A DNA stretch of 64,000 nucleotides from Albimonas pacifica (lineage in GTDB: Bacteria; Pseudomonadota; Alphaproteobacteria; Rhodobacterales; Rhodobacteraceae). The position numbers and the translations under genes are program-made. The DNA lies in assembly GCF_900113695.1 (NCBI RefSeq), contig NZ_FOQH01000004.1:186001-250000 (forward strand), written 5' to 3'. Shown piece after piece: positions 7,726 to 16,285 of the stretch (positions are counted from its first letter, which is position 1; the number at the start of each line of letters is the position of its first letter). A model generated the notes under the pieces. It saw only the letters and a program-made list of their open reading frames with translations. It was not told the origin of the DNA and made no database searches.

Positions 7726-8859
7726 TCAGAGCGAGCGGCCCACGATCTCCAGCATCACCTCGCTCGCGCCGCCGGCGATGCGCTGGTAGCGGCTGTCGGC
7801 CCACAGGCGCGAGATCGGGTATTCCTTCATGTAGCCGTAGCCGCCGTGCAGCTGCAGGCAGATGTCGAGCACCCGGTCCTGCATCTCGGTGCCCCACAGC
7901 TTGGCCATCGCGCCCTCTTCGGGCGTCAGCTCGCGCTCGATCTGGGCGGCGAGGCAGCGGTCGATGAAGGCGTGGCCGACCTCGATGTCGATGGCGCAGC
8001 GGGCGAGCTGGAAGCGGGTGTTCTGCAGGTCGAACAGCGTGCCGCCGAAGGCCTGGCGCTGCTTGACGTGCTCCAGCGCCCAGCCCATCGCGGCCTCGGC
8101 CACGGCGACGGTGTTGATGGCGATGATCAGCCGCTCCCACGGCAGGTTCGACATCAGCATGCCGAAGCCGCGGCCCTCCTCGCCCAGCAGGGCCGAGCCG
8201 GGCAGGCGCACGTCGTCGAAGAACAGCTCCGAGGTGTCGGCGGCGTGGGTCCCGATCTTCTCCAGCTTGCGGCCCTTGCGGAAGCCCGGCAGCGACGTGT
8301 CGACCAGGAACAGGCTGACGCCCCGCGCCCCGGCCGAGGGGTCGGTCTTGGCCGCCACCACCACCAGGTCGGCGGTCGAGCCGTTGGAGATGAAGGTCTT
8401 CTGCCCGTTCAGGACATAGCCGTTCCCGTCCCGCTTCGCCGTCGTGCGCAGCGCCTTCACGTCCGAGCCGCCCGAGGGCTCGGTCATCCCGATCGCCGCG
8501 ATCGCCTCGCCGGTGGCCATCCGGGGCAGCCATTCGCGCTTCTGCTCCTCGGTCCCGTAGGTCAGCAGGTAGGGCGCGATGATGTCGGAGTGCAGGGACC
8601 AGCCCGGCCCGGTCAGGCCGAGGCGATACTGCTCCTCGAGCAGGATCGCGGCGTAGCGCTCGTCGACGCCGGCGCCGCCGTATGCCTCGGGGATCAGGGT
8701 GCACAGCCAGCCCTGCTCGCCCATCGCGCGCCAGGCCTCGCGCGGGACCTCTCCGGCGGCCTCCCACGCGGGGTTGCGGGGCAGGAACTCGGTCTCGAAA
8801 TACTTGCGAACGGTGTCGCGGAAGAATTCGTGCTCGGGCTCGAACAGGGTGCGGCGCAT
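7726..8859 (-). CDS. Acyl-CoA dehydrogenase
   Basis: 377 residues with the standard three-part fold. The helical N-terminal domain is followed by the flavin-binding beta domain (IGMTEPSGGSDVKALRT near residue 130, and VLNGQKTFISNGSTAD near 155) and a C-terminal helical domain ending QLHGGYGYMKEYPISRLW. It catalyses alpha,beta-dehydrogenation of an acyl-CoA with FAD. At the position of the catalytic Glu of short/medium-chain enzymes (YEGTSE) this protein has AGGASE, so the base must lie elsewhere, as in long-chain and isovaleryl-CoA enzymes. It lies 42 bp after the acyl-CoA ligase gene, in the same operon. Confidence 0.92.
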   Translation of the reverse strand: MRRTLFEPEHEFFRDTVRKYFETEFLPRNPAWEAAGEVPREAWRAMGEQGWLCTLIPEAYGGAGVDERYAAILLEEQYRLGLTGPGWSLHSDIIAPYLLTYGTEEQKREWLPRMATGEAIAAIGMTEPSGGSDVKALRTTAKRDGNGYVLNGQKTFISNGSTADLVVVAAKTDPSAGARGVSLFLVDTSLPGFRKGRKLEKIGTHAADTSELFFDDVRLPGSALLGEEGRGFGMLMSNLPWERLIIAINTVAVAEAAMGWALEHVKQRQAFGGTLFDLQNTRFQLARCAIDIEVGHAFIDRCLAAQIERELTPEEGAMAKLWGTEMQDRVLDICLQLHGGYGYMKEYPISRLWADSRYQRIAGGASEVMLEIVGRSL

Positions 8860-8901
8860 CGGGGGGGGCTCCGGGAACAGGGGGGCGCGGGGAGGCGGGC
8901 G

Positions 8902-10458
8902 TCAGAGGGCGCCCCGCCCCTCCCAGTAGGGCGCGCGAAGGTCGCGCTTGAGGATCTTGCCGGCCGAGCTCAGGGGCAGCGGCTCGGTCCGGATCTGCAC
9001 CTCGCGGGGGCACTTGTAGGGGGCGAGGCGCGCCCGGCAGAAGTCGATCACCGCCTGCGGGTCGACCGTGGCGCCCGCGCGCGGCACCACCAGCGCCAGC
9101 ACCGTCTCGCCCCACTGCGGATGCGGGATGCCGATGACGGCGCATTCGGCGACGCCGGGGACCTCGGCGATGACGTTCTCGACCTCGATGGCGAAGACGT
9201 TCTCGCCGCCGGTCTTGATCATGTCCTTCAGCCGGCCGGCGAGGAACAGGAACCCCTCCTCGTCCAGCCAGCCGAGATCGCCCGAGTGCATCCAGCCGTC
9301 GCGCAGGGCGGCCGCGGTCTCCTCCGGCCGGTTCCAGTAGCCCTGCATGACGTTGGGCCCGCGGATCGCGATCTCGCCGACCTCGCCCGGCTCGGCGCGG
9401 GATCCGTCCTCGCGCCGCACCTCGACCTCGCACAGCAGGCCCGCCTGCCCGCAGGAGCGGCGCTTGGCGGCGTTGGGCCCTTCGGTCACGGCGTATTTGC
9501 CGGGCAGCATGGTGGCGATCGAGGCGACCTCGGTCATGCCGTAGCCATGGATGAACCGGGCGTTGGGCAGCAGGGTCAGGGCGCGGCGCAGGGTCTCGTC
9601 CTCGATCGGGCTGGCGCCGTAGAGGACCTTGCGCAGGCTGGTCAGGTCCCGGGTCTGCGCGTCGGGGTGGTCGAGCAGCATCTTGATCATCGTCGGCACG
9701 AACTGCGCGTTGGTCACGCGGCAGGTCTCGATCTGGGCGAGGCAGGCGGCGGCGTCGAAGCGCGGCACGTAGGCGTGCGCGCCGCCCATCATGGTGATCG
9801 CGAAGGTCGAGGTGCCGTCGGCCAGGTGGAACATCGGGGCCGAGTGCAGGTAGATCGAGTCCTCGGTGAACTGCAGCGAGGCCATGGCGTTGATCGCGTT
9901 GGCGCAGATGTTGTCGTGGCTCAGCATCACCCCTTTCGAGGCGCTGGTGGTCCCCGCGGTGTAGTAGAGCCCGGCGAGGTCCTCGCCGCCCCGCTCCGCG
10001 TCCGGGATCGGCTCGGCCCGGGTCGCGAGATCCTCGTAGGGGACGAGGTCGGGGGCGCCGTCTCCGCCCCCGCCGATCAGCACGGTGCGGGCCCAGGCGG
10101 CGGGGCGCGGGGTCATCGCGCGGGCCAGCGCCAGGCCCTCGGCGTCGGCGATCAGCACGCCCACGCCCGCGTCCTCCATCAGGAAGGCGAGCTCGCGCGG
10201 GGTCAGGCGCCAGTTCATCGGCACCGCCGCCGCCCCGCACCAGGGCAGCGCGAAGAGGCATTCGAGGTAGAATTCGGAGTTGAAGGCGAGGATCCCGACC
10301 CGGTCCCCCGGCGCGACGCCCATCGCGCGCAGCCCGCCGGCGAGGCGCGCGACCCGCTCGATCGCCTCGCGATAGGTCCGCCGCCCCTCGGCCGAGACGC
10401 GGATCGCCCCCTGCGGATTGGTGGCCGCAGCCCGTTTCAGGCCATGCGTCAACTGCAT
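8902..10458 (-). CDS. Acyl-CoA synthetase (AMP-forming)
   Basis: 518 residues of the ANL adenylating family. The phosphate loop YYTAGTTSASKGVMLSH lies near residue 170, the aromatic/ATP motif HGYGMTEVAS near 300, SGDLGWLDEEGF near 385, the hinge GRLKDMIKTGGENV near 402 and the terminal catalytic lysine in SSAGKILKRDLR near 500. It activates a carboxylic acid to its CoA thioester. The ATG at 10458 has GGAGGAGC; an in-frame ATG 54 bp upstream lacks a site. It is cotranscribed with the dehydrogenase gene. Its promoter contains a degenerate IclR-type operator, linking it to the TRAP island. Chain length or aromatic preference cannot be read. Confidence 0.9.
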   Translation of the reverse strand: MQLTHGLKRAAATNPQGAIRVSAEGRRTYREAIERVARLAGGLRAMGVAPGDRVGILAFNSEFYLECLFALPWCGAAAVPMNWRLTPRELAFLMEDAGVGVLIADAEGLALARAMTPRPAAWARTVLIGGGGDGAPDLVPYEDLATRAEPIPDAERGGEDLAGLYYTAGTTSASKGVMLSHDNICANAINAMASLQFTEDSIYLHSAPMFHLADGTSTFAITMMGGAHAYVPRFDAAACLAQIETCRVTNAQFVPTMIKMLLDHPDAQTRDLTSLRKVLYGASPIEDETLRRALTLLPNARFIHGYGMTEVASIATMLPGKYAVTEGPNAAKRRSCGQAGLLCEVEVRREDGSRAEPGEVGEIAIRGPNVMQGYWNRPEETAAALRDGWMHSGDLGWLDEEGFLFLAGRLKDMIKTGGENVFAIEVENVIAEVPGVAECAVIGIPHPQWGETVLALVVPRAGATVDPQAVIDFCRARLAPYKCPREVQIRTEPLPLSSAGKILKRDLRAPYWEGRGAL

Positions 10459-10774
10459 GGTCGCTCCTCCCGAAAGACCTTCGCCCCGGGCTCTGCGGCC
10501 CGTTCGCGCCATGCCTGCGGCATGGGCCTTCGCGACATAGCAGTTTCACCTAGCAAAACACAAGCGTCGCATAGGCGCGAAGGAGGACGCCCCGCGCGCC
10601 GCGGCGCGCAAGGGCGCGCCCGGCGGGCAGGTCGCGGGCGGCCGGCGCCGGCGCGCGGACGGGAGCTGTCCGGAAAAGGGGGGAGCGCCCCGGCCCTCGG
10701 GCCGGGGGCGGCAAGCTGCGGCCCTGCGGGGCCGGGGCCGGGGGCTGGAGGCTGCGGTCCCGCGGGGCCGGGGG
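10459..10774. other. 316-bp gap between crotonase and acyl-CoA ligase genes
   Basis: The left part holds the ligase promoter and operator (see 10543-10559). The right part, about 10670-10770, is a G-rich stretch of imperfect repeats of GGCCCTGCGGGGCCGGGG type, which can form small hairpins just downstream of the crotonase stop and probably ends that transcript. No coding sequence is supported. Confidence 0.5.
10543..10559 (-). promoter_or_regulatory. IclR-type operator in the acyl-CoA ligase promoter
   Basis: GTTTCAC-CTA-GCAAAAC keeps one arm of the 5644-5660 operator exactly and matches five of seven bases in the other. On the minus strand it falls between TTGTGT (about 10566-10561) and TATGTC (about 10542-10537), that is, inside the promoter spacer, as in the TRAP operon. 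Shared control by the IclR regulator at 5776 is inferred from sequence and placement. Confidence 0.6.
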
Positions 10775-11581
10775 TCAGCCGTTGGGGCGGACGCGGGCGG
10801 CGGTCTTGTTGGCGAAGGCCTCCAGCCGCGCCCGGGCGGCGGGCTGGGTGTTGACCACGCCGGCGACCACCGCCTCGGCATAGGCGGCGTCCATCCCGGA
10901 CATGTTGTTGAGGTGGCTGATCGCCGAGCAGATCGCGAAGTTGGTCAGCGGCAGGTTGGCGGCGATCTTCTCGGCCAGCTCCAGCGCCTTGTCGAAGCTC
11001 GACCCCTCGACGAGATACTGCGCCAGGCCGAGGTCGACCGCCTCCTGCCCCTGGTAGACGCGGCCGGTCAGGATCATGTCGATCATCCGCGCCTTGCCCA
11101 CCAGGTCCGAGACCCGGATCGTCGCGCCGCCTCCGGTGAAGATGCCCCGCTGGCCCTCGGGCAGGGCGAAGTAGGTGGTGGCGTCCATCACCCGGATATG
11201 GGCGGCGCTGGCGAGCTCCAGCCCGCCCCCGACCACCGCGCCCTTCAGCGCCGCGATCACCGGCACGCCGCCGTATTCCATCTTGTTGAACGCCTCGTGC
11301 CAGCGCAGGCAGACGTGCATGAACTCGTCGGGGCTGCGGTCGGCCTTCCAGTGCTCGACCAGGTCGAGGCCGGCGCAGAAATGGTCGCCGGCGCCCGCCA
11401 GCACCACCGCCCGCACGCCGATGCGCCGGGCGGACGTGAAGAAGGCGATCAGCTCCTCGATGGTGGCGACGTCGAGCGCGTTGCGCTTCTCGGGCCGGTC
11501 GAGGGTGACGACGGCGACGCCGTCGCCATGCTCGCGGATGGAGAGGTTGGCGTAGGCCAGGTCTTTGGGGTCGAGGGCCAT
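10775..11581 (-). CDS. Crotonase/enoyl-CoA hydratase family protein
   Basis: 268 residues. Crotonase landmarks are [14 protein letters not shown] near residue 24, [12 protein letters not shown] near 72, [18 protein letters not shown] near 115 and [18 protein letters not shown] near 145, where the Glu of PEGQ matches a catalytic position of hydratases. The start at ATG 11581 has AAGGA upstream; a longer frame lacks one and adds a basic, unlike-family stretch. It is divergent from the AraC-type gene at 11763, with a palindromic operator between them. Confidence 0.87.
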   Translation of the reverse strand: MALDPKDLAYANLSIREHGDGVAVVTLDRPEKRNALDVATIEELIAFFTSARRIGVRAVVLAGAGDHFCAGLDLVEHWKADRSPDEFMHVCLRWHEAFNKMEYGGVPVIAALKGAVVGGGLELASAAHIRVMDATTYFALPEGQRGIFTGGGATIRVSDLVGKARMIDMILTGRVYQGQEAVDLGLAQYLVEGSSFDKALELAEKIAANLPLTNFAICSAISHLNNMSGMDAAYAEAVVAGVVNTQPAARARLEAFANKTAARVRPNG

Positions 11582-11720
11582 GGTCCGGTCCTTGGCTGGG
11601 ATGTCCGCGCGACGGCGGCCGAGGCCTCGTCGGCGCGGGATGGACCCGGCCGGCCGCGCCGCCCTATTGTCTGTTCGCGCCATCTAGCCGGCCCTGCGCG
11701 CCCTGAAAATCTCCGCTCAG

Positions 11721-11734
11721 GACAGGATCCTGTC
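11721..11734. promoter_or_regulatory. Perfect 14-bp palindrome between crotonase and araC-type genes
   Basis: GACAGGATCCTGTC is a perfect palindrome 29 bp upstream of the AraC-type start codon and 140 bp upstream of the divergent crotonase. Its position suits a regulator acting on the araC-type promoter. AraC proteins usually bind direct repeats, so another factor may be responsible. Confidence 0.4.
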
Positions 11735-11762
11735 ATAAAGCGACAAACCGGAGCCCCGCCCC

Positions 11763-12773
11763 ATGCCCCCCGCCGCGCCGCCCGACATCCCCACCGTGTC
11801 GCGGGCCTTCGTCGAGGACTGGCTCGACGCCCTGCGCGGGACCTGCCCGCCGGAGCGGATGGCGGGGTTCCTGCGCCGCTCGGGCATCGGGACGGCGCCG
11901 GGGCGGCGGGTGACGCTGGACGAGATCGTGCGCCTCTACCAGATCGCCGCGGTGGAGACCGGGGACGAGATGATGGGCCTGTGGAGCCGCCCGATCCGCG
12001 CCCGCGCCCTCCAGCACCTGCTGACCACGGTGCGCGAGGCCTCGAGCCTGCCCTCGGCCCTGCACCGGTTCTCGACCTTCTGGAACCTGCTGCTGGACGA
12101 CTGGCGGCTGGAGGTGGCGACCGAGCCCCGCGCCCTGCGCCTCGCGCTGCACCCGCGGGGCGCGGCGCGCGTCCAGCGCTTCGGGCACATGCTGATGCTG
12201 AAGCTGGCGCACGGGCTGCTGTCGTGGCTGGCGGGGCGCGAGGTTCCGGTGGCGGGCGTGGCCTTCGCCTTCCCGCGCCCGCCTTTCGCCGCCGACTACC
12301 CGGTGCTGTTCCCCGCCCCGGCGGCCTTCGGGGCCCCGCGCTCGGCGATCGTCTTCGACCCGGCCGCGCTGGGCCCGCCGGTGGCGCGCGGCGGCGGGGA
12401 GCTGGCGGCCTTCCTCGCGCGGGCCCCGCGCGACTGGCTGTTCACCGGCTACCGCGAGCACAGCCTGGCGCTGCGGATCCGCGAGCTGCTGCACCGCGCC
12501 GACTGGGCGGAGGGGCGGCTGGCGCAGGTCGCCGACGCGCTGGGCATGACGCCCCGCACGCTGATGCGGCGGCTGGAGGCGGAGGAGACCTCGTTCCAGG
12601 CGATCAAGGACGGGCTGCGGCGCGACATCGCCATCCGCCGGCTGCGCGACGGGCGCGGCAGCATCGAGGAGATCTCGCAGGACCTCGGCTTCTCCTCGGC
12701 GGCCAACTTCCACCGCGCCTTCCGGCGCTGGACCGGCGGCGCGCCGAGCCTCTATCGCCGCGGCGGCCCCTGA
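11763..12773 (+). CDS. AraC-family transcriptional regulator
   Basis: 336 residues. The N-terminal 230 residues match the arabinose-binding-like ligand domain of large AraC proteins (LDEIVRLYQIAAVETGDEMMGLW near residue 40). The C-terminal 100 residues hold two helix-turn-helix motifs: LAQVADALGMTPRTLMRRLEAE and IEEISQDLGFSSAANFHRAFRRWTG. The ATG at 11763 is the only start that keeps the normal N-terminus. It is divergent from the crotonase gene and convergent with the Liv operon. It probably controls the crotonase gene; the inducer is unknown. Confidence 0.9.
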   Translation: MPPAAPPDIPTVSRAFVEDWLDALRGTCPPERMAGFLRRSGIGTAPGRRVTLDEIVRLYQIAAVETGDEMMGLWSRPIRARALQHLLTTVREASSLPSALHRFSTFWNLLLDDWRLEVATEPRALRLALHPRGAARVQRFGHMLMLKLAHGLLSWLAGREVPVAGVAFAFPRPPFAADYPVLFPAPAAFGAPRSAIVFDPAALGPPVARGGGELAAFLARAPRDWLFTGYREHSLALRIRELLHRADWAEGRLAQVADALGMTPRTLMRRLEAEETSFQAIKDGLRRDIAIRRLRDGRGSIEEISQDLGFSSAANFHRAFRRWTGGAPSLYRRGGP

Positions 12774-12797
12774 CCCGCCGGGGCGCGCCGGCGGGTC
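12772..12797. terminator. Hairpin between convergent araC-type and livF genes
   Basis: GACCCGCCGG (12772-12781) and CCGGCGGGTC (12788-12797) form a perfect 10-bp stem with a 6-nt loop overlapping the AraC-type stop codon. No T tract follows on either strand, so termination efficiency is uncertain. Confidence 0.55.
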
Positions 12798-12822
12798 GGG
12801 GGCGGACGCCCGAGCGGGCGCG

Positions 12823-13479
12823 TCAGGCCCGCGAGACGGCGCCGCGCTCGATCAGCAGGGTCTCGTCGGCCACGTCGTCGAGCAGCTTGGGCGAGCTCTC
12901 GGTGACCAGCACCGCGATCTCGGGCCGGTGGTCGCGCAGGCGCGCCAGCGTGCGGGCGTAGTCGAGCGCCAGCGCGGGGGCGAGGCCCTGGAAGGGCTCG
13001 TCGAGGAACAGCACCCGGTCGGCCACCATCAGCGCGCGGCCCAGCGCCACCATCTTGCCCTGCCCGCCCGAGACGCCGCCGCCGGGACGGTCCTTGAGCT
13101 GCGCGAGCTGGGGGAGGAAGGCGTAGACCTCCTCCAGCCTGCGCTTGCGCTCGGCCGCCGGGAGGTCCAGCGCCAGCGCGGGCAGGAGGATGTTGTCCTC
13201 GATGGAGAAGCCCGCGATCAGGCGGCGGTCTTCGGGGGCGTAGCCGATGCCGAGGCGGGCGCGCTCGTGGGAGGGGAGATCCTGGATCTCCCGCCCGTCC
13301 AGCGTGACCTTGCCGCCCTCGCGCGGCAGCAGGCCCATGATGGCGCGGAGCGTCGTGGTCTTGCCCGCGCCGTTGCGCCCGATCAGGACCGAGCGGACGC
13401 CGGCCTTCAGCTCGAAGCCGAGGGAACGCAGGACCTTCACGCCCGCGATCTCGACCGACAGGTTTTCGACGACCAGCAT
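12823..13479 (-). CDS. livF: Branched-chain amino acid-type ABC transporter ATPase LivF
   Basis: 218 residues. Walker A is LIGRNGAGKTT near residue 32, the ABC signature VSGGQGKMVALGRAL near 135 and Walker B VLFLDEPFQGLAPAL near 155. It is slightly shorter than the usual 230-240, and the signature is QGK rather than QQQ. It energises import with LivG. It begins 1 bp after livG and is the last gene of the livKHMGF cluster. Confidence 0.9.
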   Translation of the reverse strand: MLVVENLSVEIAGVKVLRSLGFELKAGVRSVLIGRNGAGKTTTLRAIMGLLPREGGKVTLDGREIQDLPSHERARLGIGYAPEDRRLIAGFSIEDNILLPALALDLPAAERKRRLEEVYAFLPQLAQLKDRPGGGVSGGQGKMVALGRALMVADRVLFLDEPFQGLAPALALDYARTLARLRDHRPEIAVLVTESSPKLLDDVADETLLIERGAVSRA

Positions 13480-13480
13480 C

Positions 13481-14221
13481 TCAGGCCCCCACCACGCTTT
13501 TCAGGACCCGGGGGTCCTTCATCACCTCGGAGGGCTTGCCCTCGGCCATCACCGAGCCGCTGTCCCAGACCACCACGCGGTCGGCGTAGGTCTCGACGAT
13601 CTCCATGTCATGCTCGACGAAGAGGGCGGTGACGCCTTGCGCGCGCATCGCGGTCATCAGCGTGTCCATCAGCGGGAAGCGCTCCAGCGCCGAGACGCCC
13701 GAGGTCGGCTCGTCCAGCAGCAGCAGGCGGGGCTTGAGGGCCATCGCCACCGTCACGTCGGCCAGTTTGCGCAGGCCCTCCGGCAGGGCGCCGGCCATGG
13801 CGTTCGCGTGGTCCGCGAGCTTCAGCAGGTCCAGCAGCGCCATCGCCTCGGCCCGGTAGTCGGGGCGGTCGAGGGGGGCGAAGGCCTGCCAGATGCCGCG
13901 ATGGGCGGCGAGCGCCAGCATCACGTTCTCGATCACCGTGTGCTCGGTGAACAGCTGCGGGATCTGGAAGGCGCGGGCGATGCCCTTGCGCGCGATCCGG
14001 CGCGGGGCCATGGCGGTGATCGGCTTGCCGTCGAGCCAGACCTCGCCCGAGACCGGCCGCACGTAGCCGGTGCACAGGTTGAGGAAGGTGGTCTTGCCCG
14101 ACCCGTTGGGGCCGATGATGGCGACGAACTCGCCCTCGTCGATCGAGAGGTTGACCCCGTCGGCCGCCTTCACGCCGCCGAAGGCGACCTCCAGGTTCTC
14201 GGCTTTCAGAAGCGCGGTCAC
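13481..14221 (-). CDS. livG: Branched-chain amino acid-type ABC transporter ATPase LivG
   Basis: 246 residues. Walker A IIGPNGSGKTTFLNL lies near residue 36, the LivG-type RIARKGIARAFQIPQLF segment near 82 and Walker B LLLLDEPTSGVSALE near 160. The start is a GTG whose last base overlaps the livM stop (GTGA), so translation is coupled. With LivF it forms the ATPase pair of the importer. The family imports amino acids, amides, urea or aromatic acids. Confidence 0.9.
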   Translation of the reverse strand: MTALLKAENLEVAFGGVKAADGVNLSIDEGEFVAIIGPNGSGKTTFLNLCTGYVRPVSGEVWLDGKPITAMAPRRIARKGIARAFQIPQLFTEHTVIENVMLALAAHRGIWQAFAPLDRPDYRAEAMALLDLLKLADHANAMAGALPEGLRKLADVTVAMALKPRLLLLDEPTSGVSALERFPLMDTLMTAMRAQGVTALFVEHDMEIVETYADRVVVWDSGSVMAEGKPSEVMKDPRVLKSVVGA

Positions 14222-15174
14222 AGCTCGGTCTCCCCGCGATGGTCCTTCACGCCGGCGGCGGATTCGATCAGGCCGAAGAGGCCGCGCGGAAGGAAGAAGA
14301 TCACCGCCAGCAGGGCGACGCCGACGATCAGGTTCCAGGCCTCGGCCGCGTAGCCGACGGCGACGGTGTGGATCAGCTCGAGGAAGATCGAGCCGACGAA
14401 CGGCCCGGCGATGCCGGCGATGCCGCCGAGAACCGCGGTGAGGACCAGGTGGCCGCTCTCGGTCCAGAAGGCGTATTCGGGCAGGACGTGGCCGATGGCG
14501 ACGGCCGCGATGGCGCCGCCGATGCCGGCGAGCGCCGCCGAGATCGTGTAGGCCGCCAGCAGCGTCGACCAGGCGGAGACGCCCAGGTATTCCAGCCGCA
14601 CCTCGTTGGTGTGCACGGCCGCCAGCGCCTGGCCCAGCGGGCTCTTGAGATAGCGATGCACCAGCCAGCCGACGACGGCGAGCAGGACCAGAGAGATGTA
14701 GTAGAGCGCCTGGTCGAACTGCGCCTTCTCAAGGCTCATGCCCATCAGGGTCGGGACGTCGATGCGCAGCCCGTCAGTGCCCCCGGTGATCGAGTAGAGC
14801 TTGGAGGCCAGCGCATAGGCGACCATCGAGACGGCGAGGTTGAGCATGGCGAAGAAGATCGCCCGGTAGCGCACGAGGAAGGCGCCGACCAGCAGCCCCG
14901 CCAGCGCCGAGACGGCGACGGCGAAGGGCAGCAGCAGCAGGAAGTCGTTGATCCCCACGGCCTGGGCGAGGAAGGCGGCCGCATAGGCGCCCACCGCGAA
15001 GAACATCGCGTGGCCGAGCGAGATCAGGCCCGCCCGCAGCAGCAGCGCCACGCCCAGCGCGGCGAAGCCCTTGGCCACCGCCACCGTCAGGACGAACTGC
15101 AGGTAGGGGGCGGCGAGCGGGGCAAGCGCGAGCAGCGCGAGGCCCGCGGCGAGGATGAGGGGAAGCGCGCGCAT
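14218..15174 (-). CDS. livM: Branched-chain amino acid-type ABC permease LivM
   Basis: 318 residues, strongly hydrophobic with about nine or ten membrane helices. LivM landmarks are LISLGHAMFFAVGAYAAAFLA near residue 50 and the cytoplasmic coupling loop KSPLGQALAAVHTNEVRLEYLGVS near 180, which contacts the ATPase. The ATG at 15174 overlaps the livH stop by one base pair set (ATGA). A longer frame continues upstream inside livH but is only a shadow. Confidence 0.92.
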   Translation of the reverse strand: MRALPLILAAGLALLALAPLAAPYLQFVLTVAVAKGFAALGVALLLRAGLISLGHAMFFAVGAYAAAFLAQAVGINDFLLLLPFAVAVSALAGLLVGAFLVRYRAIFFAMLNLAVSMVAYALASKLYSITGGTDGLRIDVPTLMGMSLEKAQFDQALYYISLVLLAVVGWLVHRYLKSPLGQALAAVHTNEVRLEYLGVSAWSTLLAAYTISAALAGIGGAIAAVAIGHVLPEYAFWTESGHLVLTAVLGGIAGIAGPFVGSIFLELIHTVAVGYAAEAWNLIVGVALLAVIFFLPRGLFGLIESAAGVKDHRGETEL

Positions 15175-16073
15175 CAGATCCTCCGCGTCGCGCCCGCGCC
15201 GAACAGCCCGTAGGGACGGACCAGCAGCACGGCGAGCATGACAAGGTAAGGCGCAACCGCGTCGAGCGCGGGCGCGTAGTAGATCGCCAGAACCTTGGCG
15301 ACCGCGACGATGACCGAGGCGACGGCGGCGCCCTCGACCTGGCCCAGGCCGCCGATGGCGGCGACGGCGAAGGCGAGCACCATGGTGTCGGCGCCCAGCC
15401 CCGGCGCCACGCCGGTCGTGGGGGTGGCCATGGCGCCGCCGAGGGCCGCCAGCAGCACGCCCAGGGTGAAGGCGATCATGAACATCTTGTTGGTGTCGAT
15501 GCCCATGGCCTGGCTGACCTCGCGGTCGGCCACGACGGCCGCCAGCAGCTTTCCGGTGCGGGAGCGGCGGATGAACAGGCGCAGGCCGATCAGGACGGCG
15601 ACGGCGAGGCCGATCAGGGCGAGCTGGTAGTTGAGATAGACGATGCCGCCGATCTCGGAGATGCCCAGCAGCGCCATCGGCGTGTCGGCGTAGATCGACT
15701 GCACGCCGAAGACCATGCGCTGCAGATCCTCGAGGATCAGGAACAGGCCGAAGGTGACGAGGACCTGCACGGCCTCGGACTTGCCGTAGGTCCAGCGGAT
15801 CAGGGTGCGCTCGATCACCGGGCCGAAGAGCAGCGCCGTGAAGGCGGCCGAGAGCACCAGCGCGGGGAAGGTCAGCCAGGCGGGCAGGCCCGCGGCGACG
15901 ATCCACAGGCCGACCGAGGCCGCCACGTAGGCGCCGATGGAATAGAGCGAGCCGTGGGCGACGTTGAGGATGCGCAGCACGCTGAACACCAGCGTCAGGC
16001 CGACGGCCACGAAGAAGATCAGCGCCGCGTTGGCGAGCGCGTCCACGAAGAGGGGTATGAGCGTCTGAAGCAT
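15174..16073 (-). CDS. livH: Branched-chain amino acid-type ABC permease LivH
   Basis: 299 residues with about eight membrane helices. LivH landmarks are RILNVAHGSLYSIGAYVAA near residue 38 and the coupling loop SRTGKLLAAVVADREVSQAMGID near 175. The start is the ATG at 16073, at which the hydrophobic N-terminus begins; the frame extends upstream into a basic, Pro-rich stretch with no family likeness. It pairs with LivM as the membrane channel. Confidence 0.92.
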   Translation of the reverse strand: MLQTLIPLFVDALANAALIFFVAVGLTLVFSVLRILNVAHGSLYSIGAYVAASVGLWIVAAGLPAWLTFPALVLSAAFTALLFGPVIERTLIRWTYGKSEAVQVLVTFGLFLILEDLQRMVFGVQSIYADTPMALLGISEIGGIVYLNYQLALIGLAVAVLIGLRLFIRRSRTGKLLAAVVADREVSQAMGIDTNKMFMIAFTLGVLLAALGGAMATPTTGVAPGLGADTMVLAFAVAAIGGLGQVEGAAVASVIVAVAKVLAIYYAPALDAVAPYLVMLAVLLVRPYGLFGAGATRRI

Positions 16074-16248
16074 GGGGCTCGTCGGTCTGGCGCCGCCGCC
16101 GGGGGCGAGGAGGGGGCGGGGGTGGAGAGAGCGGGGCGCGGCGGGCCCCCGGCTCGGGCGGCCCTTGCGTCCGCTGCGCGGCCGCATCGCCCCGCCCGGC
16201 CGTCCCCCTCGCGGGGACCCCTGGCGGGCGGGACGGCGAAGACGCAGG

Positions 16249-16280
16249 GCCCGGGGCGCGCCGGCACGCGCGCCCCGGGC
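16249..16280 (-). other. Intercistronic hairpin between livK and livH
   Basis: GCCCGGGGCGCG (16249-16260) pairs perfectly with CGCGCCCCGGGC (16269-16280) across an 8-nt loop. It begins 5 bp past the livK stop in the 212-bp livK-livH gap. A strong stem here would raise livK mRNA over the permease genes, as in other importer operons; this role is inferred. Confidence 0.6.
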
Positions 16281-16285
16281 GCGTC

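Noticed and set aside
10670-10770. CRISPR-like G-rich repeats
   Set aside because: Repeats are imperfect, lack unique spacers of constant length and no cas gene is present.
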